Below, piece after piece: positions 42,465-53,198 of a stretch of DNA of 64,000 nt. Source of the stretch: Nocardia albiluteola. Its GTDB lineage: Bacteria; Actinomycetota; Actinomycetes; Mycobacteriales; Mycobacteriaceae. The stretch is from contig NZ_JAHKNI010000009.1 in NCBI RefSeq assembly GCF_018860155.1, positions 366,889 through 430,888 of the forward strand, in the 5' to 3' direction. The position numbers were made by a program, and so were the translations under genes. The notes under the pieces are model-generated. The model saw only the letters and a program-made list of their open reading frames with translations. It was not told the DNA's origin and made no database searches. The first letter of the stretch is position 1. Each line of letters begins with the position of its first letter.

Positions 42465-45400
42465 GTGACGCTTCAGTCGGCGGCCTCGGGGCCGGAGTTC
42501 TCGCGTGCGCGTGACCCGCAGGCCTCCCCGCTGCTGCGATCGGCCGATGCCGCCCCGGCGCGCACGCTGGTCGATATCCTGACCGAGACCGCGCGGTCTC
42601 ATCCCGATGCGCCCGCCCTCGACGACGGCTCCGACGTCCTGACCTATGCCGAGCTGCTCGCCGAGATCGACGACACGGTGGACCGCCTGCGCGAGGCCGG
42701 CGTGCGCCCCGGCGACCGGGTCGGCGTGCGAATCCCGTCCGGCACCGCCGAGCTGTACGTGACGATCCTGGCCGTGCTGTTCGCCGGTGGCGCCTACGTC
42801 CCGGTGGACGCCGACGACCCCGACGAGCGCGCACAGCTGGTATTCGGCGAGGCACACGTCAGCGCCATCGCGACCGCCGCCGGAATCGTCGCAACCACTC
42901 GTGGCCCGGCCAAGGCCGCGAACCCGGCCGGATCATCCGGCTCGACTGCCGCCACGGTGACATCCGCGTCCGCCGTTGCCCGGTTGGAGTCCATTACCGG
43001 GAAGTCCGAGTCGGCCACTACGGGCTCCGACTCGGCGGTCGCGCGGCTCGAATCCGCTGTTGCGCGGCTGGAGTCCGCCGCCGCGCGGCTCGAGTCCGCC
43101 GCTGCGGGGCCGGAGTCCCCTGTTGCGCGGCCCGAATCTGCCTCTGCGGGACCTGAGTCCGCTGCTGCGAGCCTCGAATCCGTTGCCGGAATACGCGGTC
43201 TCGCCGCGACTACTCCCACTCGTGGCTCTGCGGCAACCGAGCTCGCGGCAACCGTCCCCGACGGTGCTGCCTCGGGAACAGGTATCGGAGCAGACCCGGT
43301 GGCCGCGCACCCCGTCACGGAACCGGCCGCGAGTGCCGCCCGCCCGGACGACGGAACGTCCCCCACCCCCGCCGACGATGCGTGGATCATCTTCACCTCC
43401 GGCTCGACCGGCACGCCGAAGGGGGTTGCCGTCACCCATCGCAACGCGGCCGCCTTCGTCGACGCCGAGGCGCGGATGTTCCTGCGGAACAATCCGATCG
43501 GCCCCGGCGACCGGGTGCTGGCCGGGCTGTCGGTGGCCTTCGATGCTTCGTGCGAGGAGATGTGGCTGGCGTGGCGGCACGGCGCCTGCCTGGTTCCCGC
43601 GCCGCGGGCGCTGGTGCGCAGCGGCATGGACCTGGGACCGTGGCTGGTGCGCCGCGAGATCAGCATCGTCTCGACCGTGCCGACCCTGGCCGCGATGTGG
43701 CCCGCCGAGGCGCTGGATGCGGTGCGGCTGTTGATATTCGGGGGCGAGGCCGTCCCGCCGGACCTGGCCGAGCGGCTCGCGGGTGCGGGGGGCAGGGAGG
43801 TGTGGAACACCTACGGGCCCACCGAGGCCACCGTCGTGGCCTGTGCCGCGCTGCTGACCGGCCGGGGGCCGGTGCGGATCGGCCTGCCCCTGGACGGCTG
43901 GGATCTGGCCGTCGTCGACCCGGCCGGAAAGCCGGTGGGGGAGGGCGAATCCGGAGAGCTCGTCATCGGCGGCGTCGGCCTCGCCCGCTACCTGGATGCG
44001 GCGAAGGATGCCGAAAAGTACGCGCCCATGCCGACTCTCGGCTGGGCGCGGGCCTACCGCAGCGGCGACCTGGTCCGCAACGAGGCCGCCGGGCTGATCT
44101 TCCTGGGCCGCGCCGACGATCAGGTCAAGATCGGCGGCCGGCGCATCGAACTCGGCGAGATCGATACCGCGCTGCAGAATCTGCCCGGCGTCAGCGGGGC
44201 CGCGGTCGCGGTGCGAACCACGCAGGCGGGCAACAAGATTCTGGTCGGTTACGTCGCCAGCGCGGACCCCGACTTCGATCCGGTCAAGGCGCGCGCCCTG
44301 CTGGCCGATCAGCTTCCCGCCGCGCTGGTACCGCGCCTGGCGGTGCTGGACGAGCTACCCACGCGGACCTCGGGCAAGGTGGACCGTAACGCGCTGCCCT
44401 GGCCGCTGCCGGGCAGCTCCCCGGACACGGATGCCGCCGCCGATCTCGACGGCACCGCGTACTGGCTCGCCGGACTGTGGAATTCGATCCTCGGCGCGGA
44501 GGTCTCCGGACTCGACGCGGACTTCTTCGATCTGGGCGGCGGCTCACTGTCCGCGGCGCAGCTGGTGACCGCACTGCGCGAACGCTTCCCCGAGGTGACG
44601 GTCGCGGACCTCTACGACCATCCGCGTCTGGGCGCGCTGGCCGAGTGGCTCGACGCGGCGGCGCCGGCGGCCGTCGTGGAGACCCGCACCGTGAAACCCA
44701 CACCGCGCCTGGCCCAGTGGGCGCAGATACTGGCCGGGGTCCCGCTGACCACCCTGACCGGCCTGCAGTGGCTCACCTGGCTGGGCATCGTGTCGAACAT
44801 CGCGGCCCGATCCCACGCGCTGCGGTGGCTGCCGGAGCTGTCCTGGTGGTGGCTGCTGGCCGGATTCGTCCTGTTCATCACGCCGATCGGCCGGATGGCG
44901 ATCTGTGTCGCGGGTGCGCGGGTGCTGTTGCGGGGTGTGCGGCCCGGCAGCTATCCCCGCGGCGGCGCGGTGCATCTGCGGCTGTGGGCGGCGGTGCGCC
45001 TGGCCGAGGCCAGCGGCGCGGAGAATCTGTCCGGCGCGCCGTGGATGGTGCCGTTCGCGCGCGCCCTGGGTGCCCGGGTCGGCCGGGGCGTGGATCTGCA
45101 CACGCTGCCGCCGGTGACCGGCATGCTGGAGCTGGGCGACGGCTGCAGCATCGAGCCGGAGGTGGATCTGGCCGGGCACTGGATCGACGGCGACCTGGTG
45201 CACATCGGTGCCATCCGCGTGGGTGCGGGAGCGGTCATCGGCGCGCGCTCGACGCTGCTGCCCGGCGCGGTGGTCGGCAAGAACGCCGTCGTCGCGGCCG
45301 GTTCCGCGGTGTTCGGCAGGGTGAAGGCCGGGCAGGAGTGGGCCGGTTCGCCCGCGGCCAAGGTCGGCAAGGCCGAGTACCCGTGGCCCCCGCGCACCCC

Positions 45401-46961
45401 GGCCCGGGCCGCGCACTGGGTGGTGGCGTTCGGCCTGACGTCGATGGCGCTGGCCGCCCTGCCGATCCTGGGCCTGGCATCCGGCGGCGCCCTGCTGGTC
45501 TGGTGGATTCGCGATGATCGCACCACCGCGGGCGCCCTGGGCCACGCGTTCGCGCTGCTGCCGGTCGCCACGCTGGTCAGCCTCGGAGTGTTCGCGGCGG
45601 TGACGGTCGTGGCCGTCCGGCTGCTGAGCATCGGCCTGTCCGAGGGGTATCACCCGGTCCGCAGCCGGGTCGGCTGGCAGGTGTGGGCCACCGAACGGCT
45701 GATGGACTCCGCGCGAACCTTCCTGTTCCCGCTGTATGCCAGCCTGCTGACCCCGGTCTGGCTGCGGCTGCTGGGCGCCGATATCGGGCGCGGCGTGGAG
45801 GCGTCGACGGTCCTGCTGATCCCGAAATTCACCACCGTCGCCGATGGCGCGTTCCTGGCCGACGACACCATGATCGCCAGTTACGAGCTCGGTGGTGGCT
45901 GGATGCGCATCGGCGGGGCGAAGGTCGGCAAGCGCGCCTTCCTGGGCAACTCCGGCATGACCGCGCCTGGCCGCCGCGTGCCGAAGAACGGCCTGGTGGC
46001 GGTGCTGTCGGCCGCCCCGGAGAAGGCGAAGGCGGGTTCGTCGTGGCTGGGCAGCCCGCCGGTGCGGTTGCGGCGCACGGCCGGTGGCTCGGACACCACG
46101 CGGACCTTCGATCCGCCGCTGCGGCTGAAGGTGGCCCGCGCCGTCGTCGAGACATGCCGGCTGATTCCGGTGATGGTGACCTTCGGGATCGGCCTCGGGG
46201 TGCTGTTCGCGCTGGCCTGGACCGCGTCCCGGATCGGCTACTGGTGTGCCGCACTGATTTCGGGTCTGGTGCTGCTGGCCGCCGGCGCCTTGGCGGGCGC
46301 GCTCGCGGTGGCGGCGAAGTGGGTGATCGTCGGCCGGATCGAGACGGTCGAACGCCCGCTGTGGAGCTCGTTCGTCTGGCGCAACGAGGTCTCGGACGCC
46401 TTCGTGGAAACCGTTGCGGCGCCGTGGTTCGCGCGCGCGGCCACCGGCACCGCGGTGATGAACATCTGGCTGCGCGGGCTGGGCGCCTCGATCGGGCGCG
46501 GGGTGTGGTGCGAATCGTATTGGCTGCCCGAGGCCGATCTGGTGACGCTCGGCGACGGTGCGACCGTGGAACGTGGATGCGTCGTGCAAACACATCTGTT
46601 TCATGATCGGATCATGTCCATGGACACGGTGACACTCGAGGCGGGCGCGACGCTGGGCCCGCATTGCGTCGCGCTGCCCGCCGCACGGATCGGTGCGGGC
46701 GCGACGGTCGGCCCGGCCTCGCTGGTGATGCGCGGCGATACGGTGCCGGATTCGACACGCTGGCAGGGCAATCCGATCGCGCCGTGGCCGAGTCGGGAGC
46801 GCAAGACGGGCAGGGGCAGTGCTGATGGAGCGCCGTGGCCGAGCCGGGAGCGCAGGACCGGCAGGGGCAGTGCTGATGGAGCGCCGTGGCCGAGTGGGGA
46901 GGGCAGGACAGGCATGGGCCGTGCTGATGGCGCGCCCTGGCAGGATCGTCGAGGGCGGTGA
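42465..46961 (+). CDS. Pls/PosA-type non-ribosomal peptide synthetase (A-T plus membrane/beta-helix terminal domain)
   Basis: 1498 aa from GTG 42465 (AAAGGTGG upstream; ATG 42432 is an in-frame alternative). Residues 15-645 form an adenylation domain: IIFTSGSTGTPKGVAVTH, NTYGPTEATV, YRSGDLVRN, and the catalytic Lys in SGKVDRNALP. The thiolation Ser is near 692 (FDLGGGSLSAAQL). From about 740 to 1440, about six membrane segments alternate with left-handed beta-helix acyltransferase-like hexapeptide stretches, the terminal domain of poly-lysine-synthase-type NRPSs. There is no condensation domain or thioesterase. Residues about 140-300 are a Ser/Ala/Glu-rich insertion (RLESA units), and the last 60 are tandem repeats. 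It probably makes a short or homopolymeric amino-acid product at the membrane. Confidence 0.83.
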   Translation: MTLQSAASGPEFSRARDPQASPLLRSADAAPARTLVDILTETARSHPDAPALDDGSDVLTYAELLAEIDDTVDRLREAGVRPGDRVGVRIPSGTAELYVTILAVLFAGGAYVPVDADDPDERAQLVFGEAHVSAIATAAGIVATTRGPAKAANPAGSSGSTAATVTSASAVARLESITGKSESATTGSDSAVARLESAVARLESAAARLESAAAGPESPVARPESASAGPESAAASLESVAGIRGLAATTPTRGSAATELAATVPDGAASGTGIGADPVAAHPVTEPAASAARPDDGTSPTPADDAWIIFTSGSTGTPKGVAVTHRNAAAFVDAEARMFLRNNPIGPGDRVLAGLSVAFDASCEEMWLAWRHGACLVPAPRALVRSGMDLGPWLVRREISIVSTVPTLAAMWPAEALDAVRLLIFGGEAVPPDLAERLAGAGGREVWNTYGPTEATVVACAALLTGRGPVRIGLPLDGWDLAVVDPAGKPVGEGESGELVIGGVGLARYLDAAKDAEKYAPMPTLGWARAYRSGDLVRNEAAGLIFLGRADDQVKIGGRRIELGEIDTALQNLPGVSGAAVAVRTTQAGNKILVGYVASADPDFDPVKARALLADQLPAALVPRLAVLDELPTRTSGKVDRNALPWPLPGSSPDTDAAADLDGTAYWLAGLWNSILGAEVSGLDADFFDLGGGSLSAAQLVTALRERFPEVTVADLYDHPRLGALAEWLDAAAPAAVVETRTVKPTPRLAQWAQILAGVPLTTLTGLQWLTWLGIVSNIAARSHALRWLPELSWWWLLAGFVLFITPIGRMAICVAGARVLLRGVRPGSYPRGGAVHLRLWAAVRLAEASGAENLSGAPWMVPFARALGARVGRGVDLHTLPPVTGMLELGDGCSIEPEVDLAGHWIDGDLVHIGAIRVGAGAVIGARSTLLPGAVVGKNAVVAAGSAVFGRVKAGQEWAGSPAAKVGKAEYPWPPRTPARAAHWVVAFGLTSMALAALPILGLASGGALLVWWIRDDRTTAGALGHAFALLPVATLVSLGVFAAVTVVAVRLLSIGLSEGYHPVRSRVGWQVWATERLMDSARTFLFPLYASLLTPVWLRLLGADIGRGVEASTVLLIPKFTTVADGAFLADDTMIASYELGGGWMRIGGAKVGKRAFLGNSGMTAPGRRVPKNGLVAVLSAAPEKAKAGSSWLGSPPVRLRRTAGGSDTTRTFDPPLRLKVARAVVETCRLIPVMVTFGIGLGVLFALAWTASRIGYWCAALISGLVLLAAGALAGALAVAAKWVIVGRIETVERPLWSSFVWRNEVSDAFVETVAAPWFARAATGTAVMNIWLRGLGASIGRGVWCESYWLPEADLVTLGDGATVERGCVVQTHLFHDRIMSMDTVTLEAGATLGPHCVALPAARIGAGATVGPASLVMRGDTVPDSTRWQGNPIAPWPSRERKTGRGSADGAPWPSRERRTGRGSADGAPWPSGEGRTGMGRADGAPWQDRRGR
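43000..43190 (+). repeat. imperfect repeats coding RLESA/GPESA units inside the NRPS adenylation domain
   Basis: Units related to GCGCGGCTCGAGTCCGCC recur about ten times and encode VARLESA, AARLESA, AAGPESP and similar. They lie within the 160-residue insertion between the early A-domain core and the FTSGSTGTPKG loop. The expansion appears in frame. Confidence 0.75.
46779..46958 (+). repeat. 51-bp tandem repeat at the 3' end of the NRPS gene
   Basis: Units begin at 46779, 46830 and 46881, with a partial fourth at 46932. The period of 51 bases encodes 17 residues (APWPSRERKTGRGSADG). Each unit ends in GGGCAGTGCTGATGGAG or a near variant, which resembles the actual gene junction GGGCGGTGATGATGGCGG. 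The repeat therefore looks like an amplified stop/start junction that stayed open in frame. Confidence 0.85.
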
Positions 46962-48304
46962 TGATGGCGGACAAGTTCTACCTTCCACCCATCGATGAGT
47001 ATCTGCCGCAGAACGGAAATCGTGGGTACCGGATTTCCCGGTACGAGCTGGAACTGGTCTACAAGCTGGCCAGTAACCGGCTCAGCGGCCGCGCCTCGAT
47101 CACCGCGGTGACGACCGCCGTGCAGCCCCGCTACGCGCTGGACCTGTCCCAGGCCCTGGGCGTGTCGAAGGTATTCGTGAACGGGGCCAAGGCCGCGAAG
47201 TACACCCATCAGGGCGGCAAGCTCACCGTCACACCGGCGCAGAAGATTCCGGTCGGGGGCGTCCTGTCGATCGTCGTGCAGTATGCGGGCACCCCGCTGC
47301 CGGTGCGCGGCCCGTGGGGCGAGGTCGGCTGGGAGGAGCTGACCGAGGGCGCGCTGGTGGCCAGTCAGCCCAACGGCGCGGCCTCCTGGTTCCCGTGCGA
47401 CGATCACCCCAGTTCCAAGGCCAGCTACCGGATTTCGATCACCACCGACTCGCCGTACTATGCCGTGGCCAACGGCACGCTGGTGCGCAGGCAGACCAAG
47501 GCCAGTCAGACGACCTGGGTGTACGACCAGACCGAGCCGATGTCCAGCTATCTGGCGACGATCCAGATCGGTCCGTACCACAAGTACCGGGTCGGCTCGG
47601 TGCACGAGGACGTGCCCATGCACGCGATCCTGCCGTCGCGGCTGCGCGCGAATTTCGACCACGATTTCGCCCGCCAGCCGGAGATGATGACGGAGTTCCG
47701 GAATCGCTTCGGGCCCTATCCGTTCGGGGCGTACACGGTGGTTGTCACCGACGACGATCTCGAGATACCGATCGAGGCGCAGGGCATCTCGATCTTCGGC
47801 GCGAATCACTGCGACGGGCGGCGGGGCGCCGAACGCCTGGTCGCGCACGAGCTGGCCCACCAGTGGTTCGGCAACAGCCTGACCGTGCAGCAGTGGCGCG
47901 ACATCTGGCTGCACGAGGGTTTCGCCTGCTACGCCGAATGGATCTGGTCCCAGGCGGGTGGCGGGCCCAGCGCGGATCAGCTCGCGCGTGCCGCGCGGCA
48001 GAACCTGTCGCGGGCGCCCCAGGACATCGTCGTGGGCGATCCCGGGCCGGCGCTCATGTTCGACGACCGGGTCTACAAGCGCGGCGCGCTGACCCTGCAC
48101 AGCCTGCGCCTGACCCTGGGGGACACGGGTTTCTTTGCGCTGCTGCGGGATTGGACCTCGCGGTACCGGCACTCGACGGTGACCGCCGAGGAGTTCGCCG
48201 ACCTGGCAGGACATTACAGCGCCGTCTCGCTGCGGCCGCTGTGGGACCGCTGGCTCTACGAGCGCCCGCTGCCCGAGCTGCCCGCCGTCGGGGCGGCGGG
48301 ATAG
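46961..48304 (+). CDS. M1-family (aminopeptidase-like) metallopeptidase
   Basis: 447 aa. GTGATGATGG at the end of the NRPS gene offers GTG 46958, ATG 46961 or ATG 46964. The zinc site HELAHQWFGN plus the Glu in WLHEGFACYAEW fits HExxH-(18)-E exactly. The usual GxMEN exopeptidase box is replaced by IPIEAQGISIFG, as in short actinobacterial M1 proteins. There is no signal peptide. It overlaps or abuts the NRPS gene, so the two are co-translated. A role in processing or degrading the NRPS product is possible, by inference. Confidence 0.87.
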   Translation: MMADKFYLPPIDEYLPQNGNRGYRISRYELELVYKLASNRLSGRASITAVTTAVQPRYALDLSQALGVSKVFVNGAKAAKYTHQGGKLTVTPAQKIPVGGVLSIVVQYAGTPLPVRGPWGEVGWEELTEGALVASQPNGAASWFPCDDHPSSKASYRISITTDSPYYAVANGTLVRRQTKASQTTWVYDQTEPMSSYLATIQIGPYHKYRVGSVHEDVPMHAILPSRLRANFDHDFARQPEMMTEFRNRFGPYPFGAYTVVVTDDDLEIPIEAQGISIFGANHCDGRRGAERLVAHELAHQWFGNSLTVQQWRDIWLHEGFACYAEWIWSQAGGGPSADQLARAARQNLSRAPQDIVVGDPGPALMFDDRVYKRGALTLHSLRLTLGDTGFFALLRDWTSRYRHSTVTAEEFADLAGHYSAVSLRPLWDRWLYERPLPELPAVGAAG

Positions 48305-48314
48305 CTCGTCACGC

Positions 48315-50381
<2,067 letters not shown>

Positions 50382-50453
50382 ACCATCCCCTTACTCGAGG
50401 CCCGGTGATCATGATCGCCCTGAATCTACGGCACCCCGCCCGAATCGCGCAGC

Positions 50454-51947
50454 TTACCGATACCCGTACCGGGTCCAGCCCTCCAGCACCCGCTGCTGGA
50501 TTTCCGCGGGCCAGCCGTTCTCGAAGCTGCCCTTGGCGGGGCGGCGCTCGGCCGGGTAGAGGTCGGCGAGCAGGCAGTTGTAGATGACCTTGCCCGCGCT
50601 GAATCCGTGCTGCTCGTCCTCGGACAGGTAGATGGCGAGCGGGTCGGTGAGCTTGCGGGGGTAGTGGAATTCACCGCGGTCGATGTCGGGGTGCGAGCGG
50701 GTGGCGAAGGCCCACACGACCTCGGCGAGGTTGGTGATGTCGACGTCGTCCTCGACCACCAGGGTCTTGGGTGCGTGCACGGCCGCGGGACCGCCGAGCA
50801 CCACGTCGGCGATCTTGGCCACCAGCTCGTGCGAGGCCAGTCCGGTGGTCTCGTGCCAGTCCCGGCGCACCGCGAGGGTGAGCCAGTGCAGCGCGGCCTC
50901 GGGGTTGTACCAGGCCGAGGAGATGGGCAGTCCGGCCTCGCGCAGCAGGTGCAGGATTTCGGCGGCCGAGGCGGTGCCGGTGACGGTGTCGTCCTCCTCG
51001 ACCGGTGGCCCGGCGGCCACGACGGGCAGAATCGCATTGTCGCGGTGAGTGATCGCGGTGACGTGCAGGACGGCCTTCGGCGAGGCCTCCGTCGCGTTGT
51101 AGCCGGGGTACTCGTTGAACGGCCCCTCCGGGACGGTCTCCTCGATGGCAACGTAACCCTCGATGACGATCTCCGCCGTGGCCGGGACGAGCAGGTCGAC
51201 GGTTTCCGCGGGCACCACCTCGATGCCCTCGCCGAATACCGCTCCCAGGTAATGGCTTTCGTCGACCCCCTGGGGCAGCGGCATGCCGCTGACGATCGGC
51301 AGGCCGGGCTCGACGCCGAGGGCCACCGCGATCGGCATGGGCTCACCGGCCTCGCTCCACTGTGAGCGGATGATGCCGATCTGCTGGGTGCGCGGCAGCA
51401 GGCAGGCGAGGCTGGACCTGTCGTGGATCATCATGCGATTGATCGACCAGTTGGTCCAGGAACCGTCCGGCGTCTTCACGATGTTGGCGCCGAAGGTCTG
51501 GATGTAGCGCCCGCCGTCGTTGCCGTGAATCCAGGGTGTGGGAAATTTCAGCAGGTCGATGTCGTCGCCGAGCATGATGTTCTGCTTGCAGGGCGCCTCG
51601 GCCCGCTCGACCACCACCGGTTCGATGCCGGGTTTGGTGCGCGCGTCGGCCAGGGCGTCGACGATCTGCTGGCCGGTGGCCTCGGCGGGCAGCCCGATCG
51701 ACAGTGCCAGCCGGGCCAGCGAGTGCCGGGCGTCGCTGAGCGCGGCGGGGGCGCCGAACAGGCGGAAGCCGCTGTCGCCGTAACCGGTCAGGTTGGTGAA
51801 CAGCGGCGCGGGCGCGCGCAGGTCGTAGCTGCGCCGGATGATCGCCCCGGCCTCGAGATTCCAATCGACCTCGGCCTCGACGGTCCGCAGCTCGCCGATC
51901 GCGTCGAGTGCGGCGAGGTAGTCACGCAGGCTTGTGATGTGGGACAA
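50454..51947 (-). CDS. ubiD: UbiD-family prenylated-FMN decarboxylase
   Basis: 497 aa from TTG 51947, preferred because AAGGAAA lies 6 bases before it. Family enzymes use prFMN to add or remove carboxyl groups on aromatic or alpha,beta-unsaturated acids. WTNWSINRMMIHD holds the active-site Arg and prFMN contacts, and EGPFNEYPGY holds a catalytic Glu. SLRDYLAALDAIGEL is the typical start. Its cofactor maker UbiX is next upstream, which supports activity. The substrate is unknown; an aromatic acid is likely given the neighbours. Confidence 0.9.
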   Translation of the reverse strand: MSHITSLRDYLAALDAIGELRTVEAEVDWNLEAGAIIRRSYDLRAPAPLFTNLTGYGDSGFRLFGAPAALSDARHSLARLALSIGLPAEATGQQIVDALADARTKPGIEPVVVERAEAPCKQNIMLGDDIDLLKFPTPWIHGNDGGRYIQTFGANIVKTPDGSWTNWSINRMMIHDRSSLACLLPRTQQIGIIRSQWSEAGEPMPIAVALGVEPGLPIVSGMPLPQGVDESHYLGAVFGEGIEVVPAETVDLLVPATAEIVIEGYVAIEETVPEGPFNEYPGYNATEASPKAVLHVTAITHRDNAILPVVAAGPPVEEDDTVTGTASAAEILHLLREAGLPISSAWYNPEAALHWLTLAVRRDWHETTGLASHELVAKIADVVLGGPAAVHAPKTLVVEDDVDITNLAEVVWAFATRSHPDIDRGEFHYPRKLTDPLAIYLSEDEQHGFSAGKVIYNCLLADLYPAERRPAKGSFENGWPAEIQQRVLEGWTRYGYR

Positions 51948-51986
51948 CGGGTTTCCTTAGCTCTAGGCCGATTGCTGCGGCGGTGG

Positions 51987-52550
51987 TTATTCGCCCCAGC
52001 GGGGCAGGTCGGGCTGCTCGATACCGAGCAGATCCAGGGCACGGCCCACACTGTGGTCAACGACGTCGTCGACGGTGGCGGGCCGCAGGTAGAACGCGGG
52101 CACCGGCGGCATGACGATGCCGCCCATCTCGGTGACCGCCGTCATGGCGCGCAGATGCGCCAGCGTGAGCGGGGTCTCGCGCACCATCAGCACCAGCCGG
52201 CGGCGCTCCTTGAGCGTCACGTCCGCGGCGCGGGTGAGCAGGTTGTCGTTGTTGGCGTACGCGATCGCCGACAGCGTGCGAATCGAGCACGGCGCCACCA
52301 GCATGCCTATGGTGCGGAACGAGCCCGATGCGATCGCGGCGCCGATATCGGCCGGACGATGGACGACATCGGCCATCTCCGCCAGGTCCCGGGCGGACAG
52401 GTCCGTTTCGTAGGCGCGGGTCTGCTGGCCCGCGGGCGTCACCACGAGGTGGGTTTCGACGCCCGCCTTGCGGGCGGCCTCCAATGCCCGGATCCCGTAG
52501 GCGATTCCGGTGGCGCCGCTGATCCCGACGACGAGCCGTCGTTCGCTCAT
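51987..52550 (-). CDS. ubiX: flavin prenyltransferase UbiX
   Basis: 187 aa from ATG 52550, which overlaps the stop of the VOC gene (ATGA). It prenylates FMN to make the UbiD cofactor. LVVGISGATGIAYGIRAL is the FMN-binding loop, VAPCSIRTLSAIAYANNDNLL the central signature, and LVLMVRETPLT then GGIVMPPVPAFY the phosphate and prenyl site. The length matches the UbiX/Pad1 family. Confidence 0.93.
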   Translation of the reverse strand: MSERRLVVGISGATGIAYGIRALEAARKAGVETHLVVTPAGQQTRAYETDLSARDLAEMADVVHRPADIGAAIASGSFRTIGMLVAPCSIRTLSAIAYANNDNLLTRAADVTLKERRRLVLMVRETPLTLAHLRAMTAVTEMGGIVMPPVPAFYLRPATVDDVVDHSVGRALDLLGIEQPDLPRWGE

Positions 52551-52945
52551 GCCGGGGCGGCGACCAGATTGACCGCGGCCACCTTCGCGGGATCGAGCTC
52601 GACGTACTCGAATACGGTGCCATCCGGGTTGCGCACCATGATGTTTCGGCCGGTCGGGATGTCGGCCGGTTCCTGTATCACGGTCGCCGCGGCCGGGAGC
52701 GCGGCCCGCCAGTCGTCGAGCGAATCGACCATGACTATCAGGGCCTGCCGTGGTGCGGTGGCCAGATCCTGTGCCGCGCCGCCGATCAGCACCAAACGCC
52801 CGACGGTCGCGATGTCCAGCCCGCCCGCCTCGTACCTGAAATGCAGTGCGCACGGCTCACCGAAGACGGCCTCGTAGTAGGCCAAGACCTGCGGGAAGTC
52901 CTCGATGTCGACCCTGAGCGGAGTGTAGATGGCATGAATTCCCAT
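52547..52945 (-). CDS. VOC-superfamily (glyoxalase-like) protein
   Basis: 132 aa from ATG 52945, with AAAGGG 9 bases upstream; TTG 52957 is in frame. Two beta-alpha-beta-beta-beta modules typical of vicinal-oxygen-chelate proteins can be seen: VLAYYEAVFGEP in the first and DIPTGRNIMVRNPDGTVFEYVEL in the second. The C-terminal Glu (FEYVEL) is a usual metal ligand. First gene of the VOC-ubiX-ubiD operon, so it may act on the same aromatic substrate. Confidence 0.8.
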   Translation of the reverse strand: MGIHAIYTPLRVDIEDFPQVLAYYEAVFGEPCALHFRYEAGGLDIATVGRLVLIGGAAQDLATAPRQALIVMVDSLDDWRAALPAAATVIQEPADIPTGRNIMVRNPDGTVFEYVELDPAKVAAVNLVAAPA

Positions 52946-53198
52946 GTGGGACAACCCTTTCGCGAGAGCGAGGTGGCCGTGCTTCACGCCGCGCGGCACC
53001 CTCTCGGTGATCTTCCCGGACGCCCGGCGACCTTCCCAAGGGCGAATCGCGCCGGATGGGAACAGAACGCGACAGCACCGATCGCGGTACCCGATGGCGC
53101 GCCGGTGGCCTGGGGCGATTTCGGTGCGGTGTCACACCGCGGCCGGCCGCCTCGTCAACCTCGTGAAGCCCGATCGACACGAGAGAATCGAGAAGACA

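Noticed and set aside
51935..52957. Shared 12-mer GTTGTCCCACAT at the starts of the ubiD and VOC genes
   Set aside because: Too short and without extended similarity; possibly coincidence of start contexts.
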